From Acridotheres tristis (taxonomy: Eukaryota; Chordata; Aves; Passeriformes; Sturnidae), in the NCBI GenBank assembly GCA_037013685.1, contig CM072919.1, positions 46,390,116 to 46,454,115 on the forward strand: a DNA stretch of 64,000 bases, written 5' to 3'. Below the pieces are notes generated by a model. The model saw only the letters and a program-made list of their open reading frames with translations. It made no database searches and had not been told where the DNA came from. Position numbers and translations under genes: made by a program. Below are positions 37,197 to 49,632 of the stretch, piece by piece (positions within the stretch are counted from its first letter, which is position 1; each line of letters begins with the position of its first letter).

Positions 37197-37720
37197 TTGG
37201 CAAATGTGATGCTCAGCTACAGAAGGGATGGGAAGGAGGATCCAGAGAGCTACAGGCCTGTCAGTCTGACCTCGATGCCAGGGTTGGTCATGAAGGTCAC
37301 CCTGAGTGCCATCACACAGCACACGCAGGACATCAAAGGGGTCAGGCCCCACCAGCCTGGGTTTGTCAAAGGCAGGTCCTGCTTGACCAACCTGATCTCC
37401 TTCTATGATGAACTGACTCATATAGTCAATAGAGGGAAAGGCTGTGGATGTTGTCTACCTTAGTAAAGCATTTGATACCATTTCCCACATCATTCCTCTG
37501 GAGAGACTGGCTTTCCATGGTATGGATGGTTAGACTGGGTAGAAAATTGAGTGGATGGCAGGACCCAGAGAATGGTTGTGAATGGAGGTAAATCCAGCTA
37601 TCAGTCACTGGTGGTGCTCTCCAGAGCTCTGTACTGAGGCTATTCCTGCTTAATGTCTTTACTGATAATTTAGATGAGGGGATCAAGTACAACTTGTCAT
37701 TTTGCAGATGATGGAAGCTG
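37197..37720 (+). pseudogene. CR1 ORF2 reverse-transcriptase remnant
   Basis: The RT core is partly readable. The frame from 37,197 gives YRPVSLTSMPG and GFVKGRSCLTNLISFYDEL. A frame change near 37,438 leads to AVDVVYL directly followed by SKAFDT, so the Asp-Phe pair expected between them is missing. Motif C remains as FADD near 37,701-37,712, in another frame. Loss of the motif A aspartate would abolish catalysis even without the frameshifts. Confidence 0.88.
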
Positions 37721-37922
37721 GCCTGGCGTGTTGATCTTCTGGAAGGTAGGAAGGCTCTGCAGAGAGGTTGGACAGGCTGGATCCATGGGCTGAGGCCAGT
37801 GATGTGAGGTTCAGTAATGCCAGATACTGGTGCCTGCCCTTGGGTCACAACAACCCTGTGCAACGATGCTACAGGCTAGGGAAGAGTGGATGAAAAACTT
37901 AATGGTGGGAAAGGACCTGGGT

Positions 37923-37987
37923 GTCACTTAGTCTAGATCTCCAGAGGTCCCTTCCAACCCTGACTATTCTATGATGCTGTGATTCTG
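37923..37987 (+). mobile_element. nested CR1 tail inside the 3.5-kb CR1
   Basis: Between GGACCTGGGTGT and CTGGCCAACAGCAGCTAAAC, which are adjacent in an uninterrupted CR1, lie about 65 bp that are themselves a CR1 3' end: GATCTCCAGAGGTCCCTTCC, CAACCCTGACTATTC, then octamer-like TATGATGCTGTGATTCTGTG. This is most simply a very short, 5'-truncated CR1 that landed in the older copy. Exact edges are uncertain by a few bases. Confidence 0.75.
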
Positions 37988-40900
37988 TGCTGGCCAACAG
38001 CAGCTAAACACGAGCCAGTTGTGTGTCCAGGTAGCCAAGAGGTCCAGTGGCATCTCAGCTTGTATTAGCAATAGTGCGGCCAGCAGGACCAGGGCAGTGA
38101 TTGTCCCTCTGTACCCCTGGCACTGGTGAGGCCACATCTCAAATCCCGTGTTCACTGTTGGGCCCCTCACTACAACAAAGACATTGAATTGCTGGAGTAT
38201 GTCCAAGGGAGCTGGTGATGGGTCTGGAGCCCTAGTCCTGTAGGAAGCAGCTGAGGGAGGTGGGTTTTTCAGCCTGGAGAAAAGGAAGCTCAAGGGAAAC
38301 CTTACTGCTCTCTACAGTTGCCTGAAAGGAGGGCGTAGCCAGGTAGGGGTCAGCCTCTTGTTCCAAGTAGTAAGTGACAGGACAAGAGGAAATGGCCTCA
38401 AGATGTGTCAGAGAATGTTAGATCAGATTTTACAAAAATTGCTTCATGGAAAGGGTTATCAAGCATCAAGATCAGTTATCAACCACTTTATTAAAAGTGA
38501 TTGTGTCACCATCCATGGAAGTATTTAGAATATGTGTAGGTGGGAATATGTGTAGGTGTGGTGCTTGGGGACATGGTTTAGTGATGGAGCTGGCAGTGTT
38601 AGGTTTATGCTTGGACTTGATGATCTAAAGTGTCTTTTCCAGCCTAAATATTTCTATGATTCTATGAATTTGTGGAAGATGAAAAAAAATGCCATATTCC
38701 AATACTTAGTCTCTGAATGCCCATGTCTGACCATAGCAAAGAGCTGGTGTAAATTGGCTTTTGTTCTGACTTAATACAGCAGTTTCTTTCTAATGGATTA
38801 TCATCAGTGTTCATCATATCAGGTGGTGCAGCTTTCCCATTTGTCCAGTCCAGTGCCATTGAAGTTAATTAGCTACAGAGTCTTAGCAGGGAATGAGTTT
38901 TGGAGTGGATATGGGTAGGTAGTAGCACTTCAGCTGCCCTAAAGAAATGGAGATCTTGCACGGTGTGGCAGGTGTATCATAAAGTGAGCAAAATGTTCTT
39001 CACTTCTGTTAGAGCATGTGGGGGTCAAGGCAGATACCAGAAGGTATCTAAAATGATACCATCATATATGTTTAGGCAATTGAATTCCTGGGTATATATC
39101 ATGTTATAATTACATTTTCTTCTTAGCATTGCAGAATATAATCATACTGAACATTGCAAGTGCAGAGTTTTCATCATACAGACGGAAATAAAACTGTATT
39201 TTCACGATTAGTTTCTACAAACTCTGATAGTGCGAATTCAGTACGTACATGACTGGAGCTACAGACAGTGCATGAAATCTCTGCCATAAATCTGTGCTGA
39301 GTCATTTTCTGTTACTGCTGCTTAGTTCACAGCATGACACTCACGTTTGTGTGGTTTTAGAGCTGCCGAAATTATTTCCCATTGTTTTCTTCAACATCAG
39401 TGGATAATTTAGTATTACTTTGAAATTCATGGAAGCTAGATCTACAAATACTTTGAACTTCATTACTTCCACTGATTTTTGGAAGGTCAGCATTGAAAAT
39501 GAGATGTCAAATTCAATTTACAAAACAGGAAAAGAATATCCATTCTGCAATATCTCTAATGTATCCTGGAGTTAAACTAGCAAAAAGTGTTTTTCCTGCA
39601 CTGTGAGGTTGTGTTTGGCTTTATATTTTGGGGATAGTTGTCTTGGGGAAAGGGATGATGTAGGATAACTGGAAGGTAGAAAGATCTTGAACAGATAGAT
39701 CAGGATTTCTCAGGAAGATCTGGCAATCTCCAAAAGCAATTCTTTGTGGTTCTGTTTTCTATAGCCACTCATGCTGCCTCTGTGTTTATGCACACCCAGA
39801 GGTGTTTGACTCAGAACAAGGCCCAGTGTTGAGCTATAGTGTGTACTGGTACAGTATTGCAGGAAACAACATAGGCATTACTGTCTAGATATTTTGAAGA
39901 CTTATGTGCAAACTCAGACTAATGTAAAGTTTTGTTGTGATTAATCATGGCTCATCTCTAAAGATGGCAATTCAGGAAGTACTTTGCCACTCAGTGCTGT
40001 TTATGCAGCAGTCACTTAGAAAGCTTTATTCCAGCTGAGTTGGCTGATTGAATTACACAGAGGCCATTCAGAAAGAGTTACCTAGGCAACCCTTCAATTG
40101 GTCCTTTTGTGATCAAATTTTATCTCAGTCATCATATTTCAAAGCTGAGCCTGTGTCTCAGGTTGATTTTCCCACCCCAAAAGCATCTACCACAATGGAA
40201 AATGAATGGATTTGGTTTTGGGAACAAACTTGTCCTCCAGCACAGTTCCTCTAAAGTCTTCAGTAGATTTACAGCAGTGAAGCATAGTATGTCCACTTCA
40301 GTGAAGAGCTGAAAGCTAAAGGCAAAAGCTAGCCTCTTAAGCTGCTCAGGAACCTCTGAAGTACTGTGTTGAGTGCTACAAATTGTGGTTATACATTTTT
40401 AAAATTTTTGTAATGATTATAACACACAACTCAAAAGTAGCTGCAACTTGTCAGTGTGTCAAGACATAAATTTTCTTCCAATCCATTGATATCAGGTGAT
40501 CCCTTCATAGTGAAAGATCCCAAGCTAAGAGCTGAGCTTGCTTCTTTAGGTGCTGATCGGTTCTGGTAGTTGAACAATTCAGAAGTTCACAATAGTGAAA
40601 AATAATCAAGACCAGTTCTTCAAAATTAGCTGGAAGTAGAAAATGTTATTAACAGTATCAACATATGGTGACATTTCATCAATAACTCTTTTGCTTAGAA
40701 CAGCTGGTGTGGTCATTTAAATGATTGCTTCATATAGCATTATCATAAGGTTTATGTAACCAATCATCATACAGGGCAATAACTGAAAAGAAACCGACTA
40801 AAAATCTTTAGGAGGAGTAATATGCATATTGTGGAGATCTCTCAATTACTATCTTTTTTCAAAAATGAAACCCAAGAATGCTACCTGAAGAAGTCATCAT

Positions 40901-41439
40901 CTATCACTCACATTGTCAAACAGTTTTCACTGGGTACTCTTTTTCAGACTCTTTTAGCTTTCCTTGAGCTCTCTAGGTATCTTTTCACGATTTTATCAGC
41001 ATTTGCATTACACACATCTATGTGAAAGTATTGTTCAGGCCATTTTTTCAGTTGCCTGATTCTGCAATTTATATGCAGCTCTAGAGACATCTATGTTAAC
41101 AATTTTAAAGTTATTTTAATACATGCGTGCAAAAGGCTGAGTCATGCCCACCATACCTGCTCTATTTTATTAGTAGAAGCAGTCTAAGGAAAGAGAAATC
41201 TGTGGCAGCCAGATGTGTTCTGTCATAGGAAAGGATTCTGTACACCTGCTCTATAATAGGTATGACAGGTGGGTAGCTTAGACATAAATGGAGACTAGGG
41301 ACTGATGTGAAAATCAGCAACACAAATTGGAGAGGAGTGTTTTAGCACCAAGTTGTTAGGACTATTGTGTTAGAACACAACTGCTGTGTTGTGGCTGATC
41401 TGAACATGAAAGTCTTTGGGTAGAGACAAGGAGAAGCCC

Positions 41440-41565
41440 TTTCCTCGTGTGGAAAACCTGGCAACAGTGTTGGGACCCAGAGAAGCTGGGCCATCTCCAA
41501 CCTTGTTGGTGTCACAGTTTGAATAGGCAGAGCCCTGAGCAGCCCAGTCTGACCCCAGCACTTCA
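41440..41565 (+). mobile_element. degenerate CR1-like fragment, plus strand
   Basis: The blocks CCCAGAGAAGCTGGGCCATC, TCCAACCTTGTTGGTGTCA and GCCCTGAGCAGCCCAGTCTG follow the order of a CR1 3' UTR. No tail octamers and no clear ends are visible, so this is a low-certainty call. Confidence 0.45.
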
Positions 41566-41724
41566 GCACTAGAGCTCCACAGGTGCCTGAATTACCCTAT
41601 CTCCCTGTGGAGAAGAAAATACATACAAATATGTATGCATATATATTTAACAGTAAGGTTTCGAGTTACTCCCAAAAACTTAAGAAGTTAGATACACGTA
41701 TACATCTATATGCACGTGTAAAGA

Positions 41725-41746
41725 TGTGTGTGTGTGTGTGTGTGTG
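41725..41746. repeat. (TG)n microsatellite
   Basis: About ten to eleven uninterrupted TG units, flanked by further alternating purine-pyrimidine sequence (GCACAGACACATGTGCACAC) and a short TC run. Confidence 0.9.
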
Positions 41747-42133
41747 CACAGACACATGTGCACACATTCTCTCTCTCTTGTCTGTATGGCCAGGCTTCAT
41801 GCCACCCAGACAAGTCTTAATCCCTGACTAGACTAGCCCACATCCCAAGGGAGAGCCATGGGAACACTTGTTAAGAGACACCCTGTGTGTCCCAAGAGAC
41901 CAGCCACGTTGTCAACAAATGGACATCCTGAGGCAGCCTGTGCTGTAGGATACCTCACAGTCTGGCCAAAGTCTTTTTTGGTGTGTCCTAGCTAATGTTG
42001 CTAGGTAGCTGTGGTGTTAATGCAATGCCATAGTTCTCTCTGAAATACAACACTGTCCTTGAACTCCTTTGGAAAGAATCCCTAACTTCATTCATCCACT
42101 TTGATAATCTGCTCACTGGAGCTCTTCTTACAG

Positions 42134-42265
42134 AATGAAGAGGATGAGGAGGAGCAGCCTCTCAGCCTAGCCTGGCCTGAAACCCCACGCAAGCAGGTCA
42201 CCTATCTTCTCGTGTTACCCATTGTTTTCCCACTGTGGGCTACCCTACCAGACGTCAGAAAACCT
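42134..42265 (+). CDS. SLC24A2: SLC24A2 exon: acidic loop end and first C-terminal helix
   Basis: This 132-nt, phase 0/0 exon encodes residues 111-154. It begins with the acidic run NEEDEEEQ, which closes the cytosolic loop, then [13 protein letters not shown], a hallmark of NCKX1/2. A hydrophobic helix follows, [20 protein letters not shown], which is the first membrane segment of the C-terminal cluster. The exon ends RKP. Acceptor CTTACAG ends at 42133; donor GTAAGT is at 42266. The acidic run is much shorter than the long Glu tract of the rod exchanger SLC24A1, supporting assignment to SLC24A2. Confidence 0.96.
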
Positions 42266-45200
42266 GTAAGTAACTGTTGTAAGTCAGTGTGTCCTGCACA
42301 AAAGTGTGGCTCTTTAGTTAAATGCCAAAAAAGAACCAGAGCTATTAGGTTTTTTTAATTGTTTCTTCTTTGAAGAAGAAGTCACAACATTAGTATTCAA
42401 ATCTTGAAATGCAAATGGGTCTTTGTGGGCAACTGGTTGGTGAAAGCTCTATAAAAATTATAATTTGTATTCACTTGTACTTTATGACATAAAGTGAATG
42501 GTCTGAAAAATCTTTGGGGCCTTCACATTTGTATTTCTGAATCTCTGCTGAACACATAAGTGCTGAGTATCTGTCTATCTGCAGTGCCCTAAAGGGTATG
42601 ACTGGAAGGATTTTAAACAGTTTAAATTTTTTTTTGTAGTTCAGACATAATGATATGCATTTCTCTTACATTAATGTTCTATTAGACCTTTCTCTTCTAT
42701 CCATAATCTTGTAATTTTCATAGTAGGATGAGATCTGTAAGTCCTTTCATGTATAAAATACTTGCTAGTTTTGTCCTAAACACAGCTTGAACTAATGTAA
42801 GACTGACAAGTTACCGAGGCTCACCACTTTTATACTCACATATACAAATAGATCTGACTGGGAAGGCTCATGGAAAGTAAAAGAGAGAGCATCAAGAGCT
42901 GAAAAAAAAAAAATATGAGTGTTTTACTCTCTTCTCCTTTTTGAATTAAAAACAGGTTTAAAACTGCTGCAAGAGAGGCATGCACAGCATATAAGTTTAT
43001 AAATCAACACCCTGAATTCTTTTTTCCTCCTCACACATTCTGAAAAACCTTCCCATCCCACACGCTGAAAAACTGCAATTCAGTGCAAGAAAGAAGCTAA
43101 AATAAGATCTCTGACTTGTTTTTAGATAAAAGGTTCCAAAGGCTATGAAGTGACGTTTTCCCTTCTGATGCTTTTTCCCTTCCCAATCTTTAAGCTTCTT
43201 TTTCTTAAAGATTACAGAAAACTCTGGAAATCACTTTTGTTTCATAACACACAGAACATACTTCACGAATTTCAAGATTGTTTATTTCTGAATTTATGCC
43301 CTCCTTTTGTCATTCAAAACTATCCTTGCAATTTTGTTTCATAATTTGATCTAAAATGAGTGAGAAATATTTATGGGCATTCTTTTGAATTTTGAAAATC
43401 TGAAAGTAATAAAAGTAGAAGTAGACCTGTAGCTTTATCCAATATTCTGTACTGTACAAATGAGAACAGTTTTGTAAATAATAGTTTTGGAAAGTGAATA
43501 TCTTGACAAGTTGCAACTGTGTCATGTGTGATTATTAACATTAGTACCATTCACAACAGAACTCCATGCTCACATCCAGTTGTTAAATACCCTGCCATAC
43601 CACAAAAGATAAACATGGTTGTATGTGCCAGATAGGCAAGTCTACAACAGAGTTTTAAAACACCATTCACTGAAAGGAGTAGTTTTTTATACAGAAAAAA
43701 AATAATGTAGTTTGTAATTACATGTAGATTAACAGAAGAGGTAATGGGCTGTATCACTATGACAGGCTGCTTACTTTGAACATTGCTGTCAAAGAATTAA
43801 CCAGATGATTGCATAAACTATCTAACATTTTAATTATGCTTCATTAATGTATCTTCAAAATATTCTCACTTATTTCTGTGTGCCATCCCCACTAATCCTT
43901 TCCTAACTAAATGATGCCTGCTATCACAGCTCAGCATGTGCATCAGAAAATAATTTTCAATGAAATCTGTGAGATGAAAGTTACAACAAACCTAAAATAA
44001 TACTCAACTAGACTTTTTAGATAGGCCTGCCATCAGGGGCTCGATTTGCAAATGTGGTAATTTTAGTCGGAAACCCAAATTCTGCATCAGGATGCTCAGA
44101 TTAGCATATGCATATACAAAGTAAATGCTTGTGTGCTATATACTGATTTGAAAGACCATATGGAGCCTTTGGCATCCTCTGTGGGTGTCCACTTTTCAAT
44201 TAGTTCTTCTTTCCATCTAGTGTCTTTTTTCTAATGTATATTTTATCTCCACGCAGAGGAGATGGTTTGCCTGCATTTATTTTTACTATTCCAAGATACA
44301 TTTAGCTCCATGAAACCCAGAAGCTCTAGAAAAATTATTTCGGAGACAAGGTCTCTGGTTCTAAAGTTAGCAAAATCCTGCTGCCTTATTATGCTCTGCT
44401 GCACACATATGCAGATTTTTATATACTTAGAGTAGATTATGCATTAGTTCAGCTAACTGTCAGCTGATTGACTAGCTGAGATGTTTTAAAGTGTTTAGTG
44501 CCTTAATAACACCTGCTCACAGTGTTAAGCCAGTATATATTAAAATCCTTACTATAACGTCAATAATGTTGTTGGCATATCCCAGAGGTAGGTGTGCCCT
44601 TGGGGAATTTCTTTCCTGAATTTTTGCTCAGGTGTTTTGAACAATAATGGGTATTTTTCCTGTACTAATGACTCGTTTCCCCAGCGGCTCTGTAAAGGTT
44701 ACATTGCCTACCTCCTGGAGGAACAGATATTGAAAGATTGAAAGAAAAATTATGTGACCTAAGTGCCGCAGTAGGTCAGGAGCAGATATTGTACACCACC
44801 TCTTTTATTATTACCTTACTCCATTGTCCATCCCTTTGCACTACAGGCCAGAAAAATTACTTTTGGGGCTGCCATCACTGGATCCATATGCGGGACTTCC
44901 TTTCTATCTCTGCAAATTCCCGTTACAAACTAAGAGCTACAACTTCCATGAACTCTGTTGCCATACAGAGATGTACTGTTACCAAGGGGACAAGGACAAC
45001 ATGTTCCTGTACAGATCCACTTAGAGGAGCAGGTTCTGAGTAATCAGAGTTAAGCACTGTTAAGTGTGAAAGAAAGATCAAACTTTGCAATGCAGATACA
45101 TTTATGAACGAGACAAACATGTTGAATCATTCAGGTTAAAGAATGTTGGTAATAATGCCGGCTAAAATTAAAAATTACCTTCCAAATTTTTCTACCTTCC

Positions 45201-45322
45201 AAGATCAAGCTCTAAGAAGAAAGGCCTTCATTCCTGGACTATTTTTGCTACTTTTAGCTCTGTTTTTCAGGCACTAACTAATTAAATAAATACATAAATA
45301 TGTATAAAGAAAAATGTTCTTA

Positions 45323-45721
45323 AGGTTTTGTGGGACACATATTGAGAAAGTAAGAAAATTACAGCCTGAAAAATATTCCAGGCTGGAGCTTTTCAGCTCT
45401 GTTCCCAGCCGATAAGCTGGTCCAGCTCAAGGTTAGGGAGAATTTCTCCCAGGGTGATAATTTGGTCAAAATAAAAAGGAATTAATAACAAAGAGAGAAC
45501 ACCTGTTGTGGTGTGTGATCAGGCCCTGGGGATGGGGTGCCTTCTCTCTGAACCAGTCACCTTTTCTCTACTCTTGGAATTGTGAGTCATGCTATAAAAC
45601 CAAGTGTGTTTCTGAATAAATTTGTCTCTTTCTTCCTGTCGTAAAAGACGACCATGTAGCTGTGCATCTTATTTCCACGGCACTTAAAGGGTTAAAACCC
45701 CTTTCCACGGCTACAAGGTTT
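45323..45721 (+). mobile_element. solo endogenous-retrovirus LTR with 6-bp target duplication
   Basis: A 387-bp LTR (45329-45715) begins TGTGGGACAC and ends CGGCTACA, giving the TG...CA termini. It is flanked by perfect direct repeats AGGTTT at 45323-45328 and 45716-45721. Inside are a TATA box (TATAAAA, 45593-45599) and a polyadenylation signal AATAAA (45615-45620), in the usual order and spacing. Near the 3' end a direct repeat TTTCCACGG (45672-45680, 45702-45710) brackets a hairpin AAAGGG/CCCTTT. No internal retroviral sequence is present, as expected after LTR-LTR recombination. A 6-bp duplication is typical of alpha- and betaretrovirus-like (class II) elements. It is same-strand with SLC24A2. 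Confidence 0.85.
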
Positions 45722-47270
45722 CTGATAGACAGGAACAGTACCAATCCATCTAATCTACGGTGGAACTACAAAATCCTCTTGCTTTTGTTAAAGGAAAGTA
45801 ATATATGAACTGAATGAGCCATGGCTTCTCTCATTTGTCTGTTACTAGGACCACAAAAGAGCCAATTGCTAATAAACTCTGTACTCTGTCTTTACAAGGC
45901 AACCACCACAACTACTACTGAAAAAGATGGAGAGAAGTATTGCTGTCTGCTGTCTCTGACTAATTCTAGGAAAATGCTTAGAATTGGCAGCTCTCTGTAT
46001 TTCAAAGAGCTAGAGAGTAGGAATTGCATAAATCTAAAAAGAATGCTGAAACTAGTTACAAAACAAGCATGATTATTATTGTTACACTCTGGAATAAAAT
46101 TCAGCATACAAAAAAGAATCAGCATTCTTGTTATGGCTTTTTAAAATTTTCATCTATATGCAAATTATATAGCAGCATCTATGGAGTCCATTTTTTATTT
46201 CATCACCTGTAAAATGCACAATCTTTGAATTTTGCTCCTTCTGAATTTAAATGGTCCCCATTTTAAAATAGGTAATTTAAGTGTTAAGCCTATTAAAGTA
46301 TCTTGGACTGTTGCTTATCAGTTAATTTTAGTAGGAAAGGATTAGCTAAGACAGGCGAGGAGTACACATGCTGCAAAGTTACTGACTTGTAATTCTTAGC
46401 CATCTAAATTCCGTAGGTGTTTGACTCAGATAGGCAGTGTCTCCTTGTTTTGCAAGAACCATTTGGTGTCTATAATCACACCATCAGGGAGCTATTACTG
46501 ACCAGTATGACTCTAGTTGTATTAGTTTTGCTTAAGCCAGTGTATGCTTAAATCTTGAGTGTTGTGCAGTGATCATTCAAATTGCATTGCTGCAAGGTGC
46601 TCTGTGCAGATTTTGTGACCAGCCAGTTCCAACAAGTTTATTGCTTCATCGTCTCATTAACCATATGTCTTGCCAAAAGATCACAGCTTTTGCAAGGAAG
46701 ATGAAAAATGTTGAAAGTTGGGAAAGTTGACTACTAAGAATGGTGAAAACAAAGTGCTAGCTGTTTAGTTTTAAAGGAGGAAAATACTATTTAGATTTAT
46801 TTATTTCTACCAGAAATTATTTCATTTGTTTCTACCAGAATTATTTCTTAATTCTGCTCCTAATGGTGTCAGATTGTTGTTACATCCATCGATATGTTTC
46901 TTTCAAATTGTGTTCCTTTTCACATTAAGGTCTTCTGTTCTCCAAAATATATAAAATTTTGATTTTAAATTTAGAAGTTCATCTGCGTAGGTTTTAAATA
47001 TCATAAGCTCATCATATTTTCTGGTTTGATAGAAATTTGAAACTCTCTTTTGAAAAGTAACTGTAATGAGTTGAGAAGCAATTAAGAAATAGATCAACCA
47101 AAATACCCTGAGTAATTCTAAAAACAGTGCTTGTGACAGTAGAGGAATTTATATGAAAAGGGTATTTCCAAGTGCCATGGTGGTTATTTAAGGGTAATTA
47201 GTTTATAACACCTACTGGACCACTTCTTTTACTCCAACAGAAGTTCAGTTATTTATATTATGAGGGAGTT

Positions 47271-47697
47271 TAGAATCACAGATCCATAAAATGGTTTGGG
47301 TTGGATGGGAACCTTAGAGATCATTTAGTTCCAGCCCCATGACATGCACAGGGACACCTTTCCCTAGATCAAGTTGCTCAGAGCCCGGTCCAACCTGGCC
47401 TTGAACACTGCCAGGGATGGGGCATCCACAGCTTCTCTGGGCAGTCTCTTCCACTGTCTCACCATCCTCATACTAAAGACTTCTTCCTAATGTCCAATCT
47501 AAACCTACTTTCTTTCAGTCCTCTTGTCCTGTCACTACATGTTCTTGTAAACAGTCTCTCTCCATCTTTCTTGTAGGCTGCCTTCAGGTACTGCAAGGCC
47601 ACAATTATGTCATTCCAAAGCCTTCTCTTCTCCAGGCTGTGCAATCCAAATTCTCTTAGCCTTTCCTCACAGAAGAGGTGTTCTGTCCTTCTAGTAG
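47271..47697 (-). mobile_element. CR1 LINE 3' fragment, minus strand
   Basis: Reverse-oriented CR1 3' UTR: TAGAATCACAGATCCATAAA tail, GGTTTGGGTTGGATGGGAAC, CCTTGAACACTGCCAGGGAT, GGGGCATCCACAGCTTCTCT and CTTCTCTTCTCCAGGCTGTG. It belongs to a different CR1 subfamily from the one at 8491, judging by the 3' UTR wording. It is 5'-truncated near 47,697 and contains no coding remnant. Confidence 0.93.
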
Positions 47698-49542
47698 TGT
47701 TGTTAAATCTGTACCATATTTAATGTGTGTTCTTGTGTATATTCAGTTGTGAAATTGTATAGGTCATGTTAGTCAACATGCTTAGTTTTCAGGAGGACAT
47801 TCAGCATTATGCAAAGGACACACGGGGAGTGAGTAAGTGCTCTATAGCACAGCTGGGAGCTGCACCTGCTGCTGGAGCAGATATGGACCCTCTATTTGTA
47901 CCATGAGGTAGATGAGTGTGCACAACTACCATTGCTGACTTTAACCTTCTTACCTCAGTTAATGTCCCGAGCTCATTCCATTTACATCAGCAGAAAGTCT
48001 ACACAGTCTCATTGAGCTACAGGCCAGCCTCATTGTTTTCAGCTTCAGCTGGAAAAACACAGTGACATTCCTGCATGACCAGCTCTAATGGCCAGCCCAA
48101 TACACTGATCATCTCTTGGTCTACAGCTACCCTGTGGTTCCATGATGATCAGTTCCTAAATGAAGCTGTTTCATATAGATGCCTGCTGAGTTTGTTATAT
48201 AAGAAAAGCTGGCTGTGCAGTTCTGCAAACTCCCTAAAAAAGAAGTGTTTATTATGGCTTGAAGAATCTGAATCAGAACAAACGGTACTTTCTCTCCAAA
48301 AGTCACATTGAGGGAAAACCCTGCAATCCCATCTACTACCACAACTTCTAGGAATGATCCACAGTCTTGTGAGCCTCCTGGTGCAGCAGAGGCATGACCT
48401 GCAATGAAAGGGAACAAAAATTCTGGAGTGGAAGTGGATGTAGTGAGGACCAAATGGGAAGAAATACTGCAGGACTAAGCAGCATGAAAGAGGCATTCAG
48501 AGTGGTCTAACTTAGTTCCACAGGCAAATTTGTAGGACTCTCCTAGTCGCATGTCAGAAATCATCTGGGGTAAGATCGGCATTCAGAAGGTCAGTGACCA
48601 TAAAGAAAGATCAGTAGAATTCATTCACAGGACAAATTTGATTTTAAGTACTGATTTGATTTAGGTGATGTTTGCCTGGTGCAGTACTGCAGTTTTGTTT
48701 CCTTCCTTTAGTAGTTAACTCGATCTCTTTTTGTTACATAGATTCAGTTAGTCAATAGGAAATATGAAAAATGCAAAAGAGTGGAAACAGCCAAAATAAA
48801 CCATTAATTTGAATATAAGTCATTCATTGCCTCCAAGAACACGGTCTGTTAAAAAACTGACACTAGTAAGGGAGACAGTGAAAATGAAAATTAAGTTACT
48901 TTGGTGTTACAGAGTTTTTAATTCATTGAAAGGCCTGACAGTATGTTTTGCATGTTTTTATAACATTATAACATTAAATTTCTCTACAAAATGAAGCATG
49001 GAAAATACGTGCTTAATATATTGAGAAAGTGAGTAGTTTTCACAAGCAGAGTAAATAAATTTTAGGTGTGCATGTTTTTAGCTCTGCCATATGGCAGTCT
49101 TTGTTATACTGACTGTGAAATCTGTTGCAAAAAGTTACTAATGTAGGAAGCAAAAATATGGGCACCTGTTGAAGCAAGACATTCATCTGAAGAAACATGA
49201 AATTATTAATAAATTTAGAAGTCAAACTACTATTGAGCTAAATACATATGCAAACACATGATGATAAAAATGACAATGCAGAACTTGCCATTCATCATGT
49301 TCTTATTTTATGACTGAAGCAATTGGAAGAATGAAGCATAGGTAAGAAAATACCAATGTCAGGGCGTCTGTGTCTTACCTTTCTTAACAGGTATTTTGAT
49401 TATGATCTGATCATCAGAACAGCTGCTTAGAACAGACCATTAGAAAAAATGAGAAGCCACTCTCATACTGTGAAGCAATTAAGAGTATGGCATGTCACCC
49501 TTCAATATAGGTTTTCACTGTTTCTCCTTGTTTCTGTTTCAG

Positions 49543-49632
49543 ACATCAAGAAAATTTTTTCCTATCACATTTTTTGGTTCTATCAGCTGGATTGCCTTCT
49601 TTTCTTACTTGATGGTCTGGTGGGCACACCAG
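49543..49632 (+). CDS. SLC24A2: SLC24A2 exon: membrane helix, WWAHQ end
   Basis: This 90-nt, phase 0/0 exon encodes residues 155-184: TSRKFFPITFFG, then SISWIAFFSYLMVWWAHQ. The middle is a membrane helix leading into the alpha-2 repeat. The KFFPITFFGSI wording is that of NCKX2; NCKX1 has a different wording there. Acceptor TTTCTGTTTCAG, donor GTAAGG at 49633. It is followed by a very short 419-bp intron. Confidence 0.97.

Larger units (their letters stand above)
35195..38668 (+). mobile_element. long CR1 LINE copy, plus strand, inactive
   Basis: About 3.5 kb, against about 4.5 kb for a full CR1. The 5' part (35,195-35,700) matches the CR1 region before ORF2, including GAGCCTTAAACTAGATTTGA. 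ORF2 follows in broken frames. Endonuclease pieces lie at about 35,860-36,330, with AMDGFKLFRRDRQGRRGG, a domain around NIPDVCWKFY, and GDVVVRSCLGHRDHK. Reverse-transcriptase pieces lie at about 37,197-37,720, with YRPVSLTSMPG, KGRSCLTNLISFYDEL, SKAFDT and FADD. The 3' UTR runs to a TTTCTATGATTCTATGA tail at 38,668. Frameshifts and stops inactivate it. It is interrupted at 37,923-37,987 by a separate CR1 tail. Confidence 0.93.
28741..42133 (+). other. SLC24A2: SLC24A2 intron, 13.4 kb
   Basis: Holds a short CR1 at 34390-34590, a 3.5-kb CR1 at 35195-38668 with a nested CR1 tail, a CR1-like fragment near 41440-41565, a 13-bp hairpin at 31209-31240, a CA-rich tract at 32115-32176, an A/C-only tract at 33617-33757 and a TG repeat at 41725-41746. 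The rest (28.7-31.2, 38.7-41.3 kb and others) is AT-rich sequence in which I see no feature. Acceptor TTCTTACAG ends at 42133. Confidence 0.85.
42266..49542 (+). other. SLC24A2: SLC24A2 intron, 7.28 kb
   Basis: Holds a solo LTR with target duplication (45323-45721) and a minus-strand CR1 (47271-47697). The stretch 47,700-48,500 has overlapping open frames of 78-115 residues on both strands with no recognised family; the remainder is AT-rich with nothing visible. Donor GTAAGT, acceptor TTCTGTTTCAG. Confidence 0.88.
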
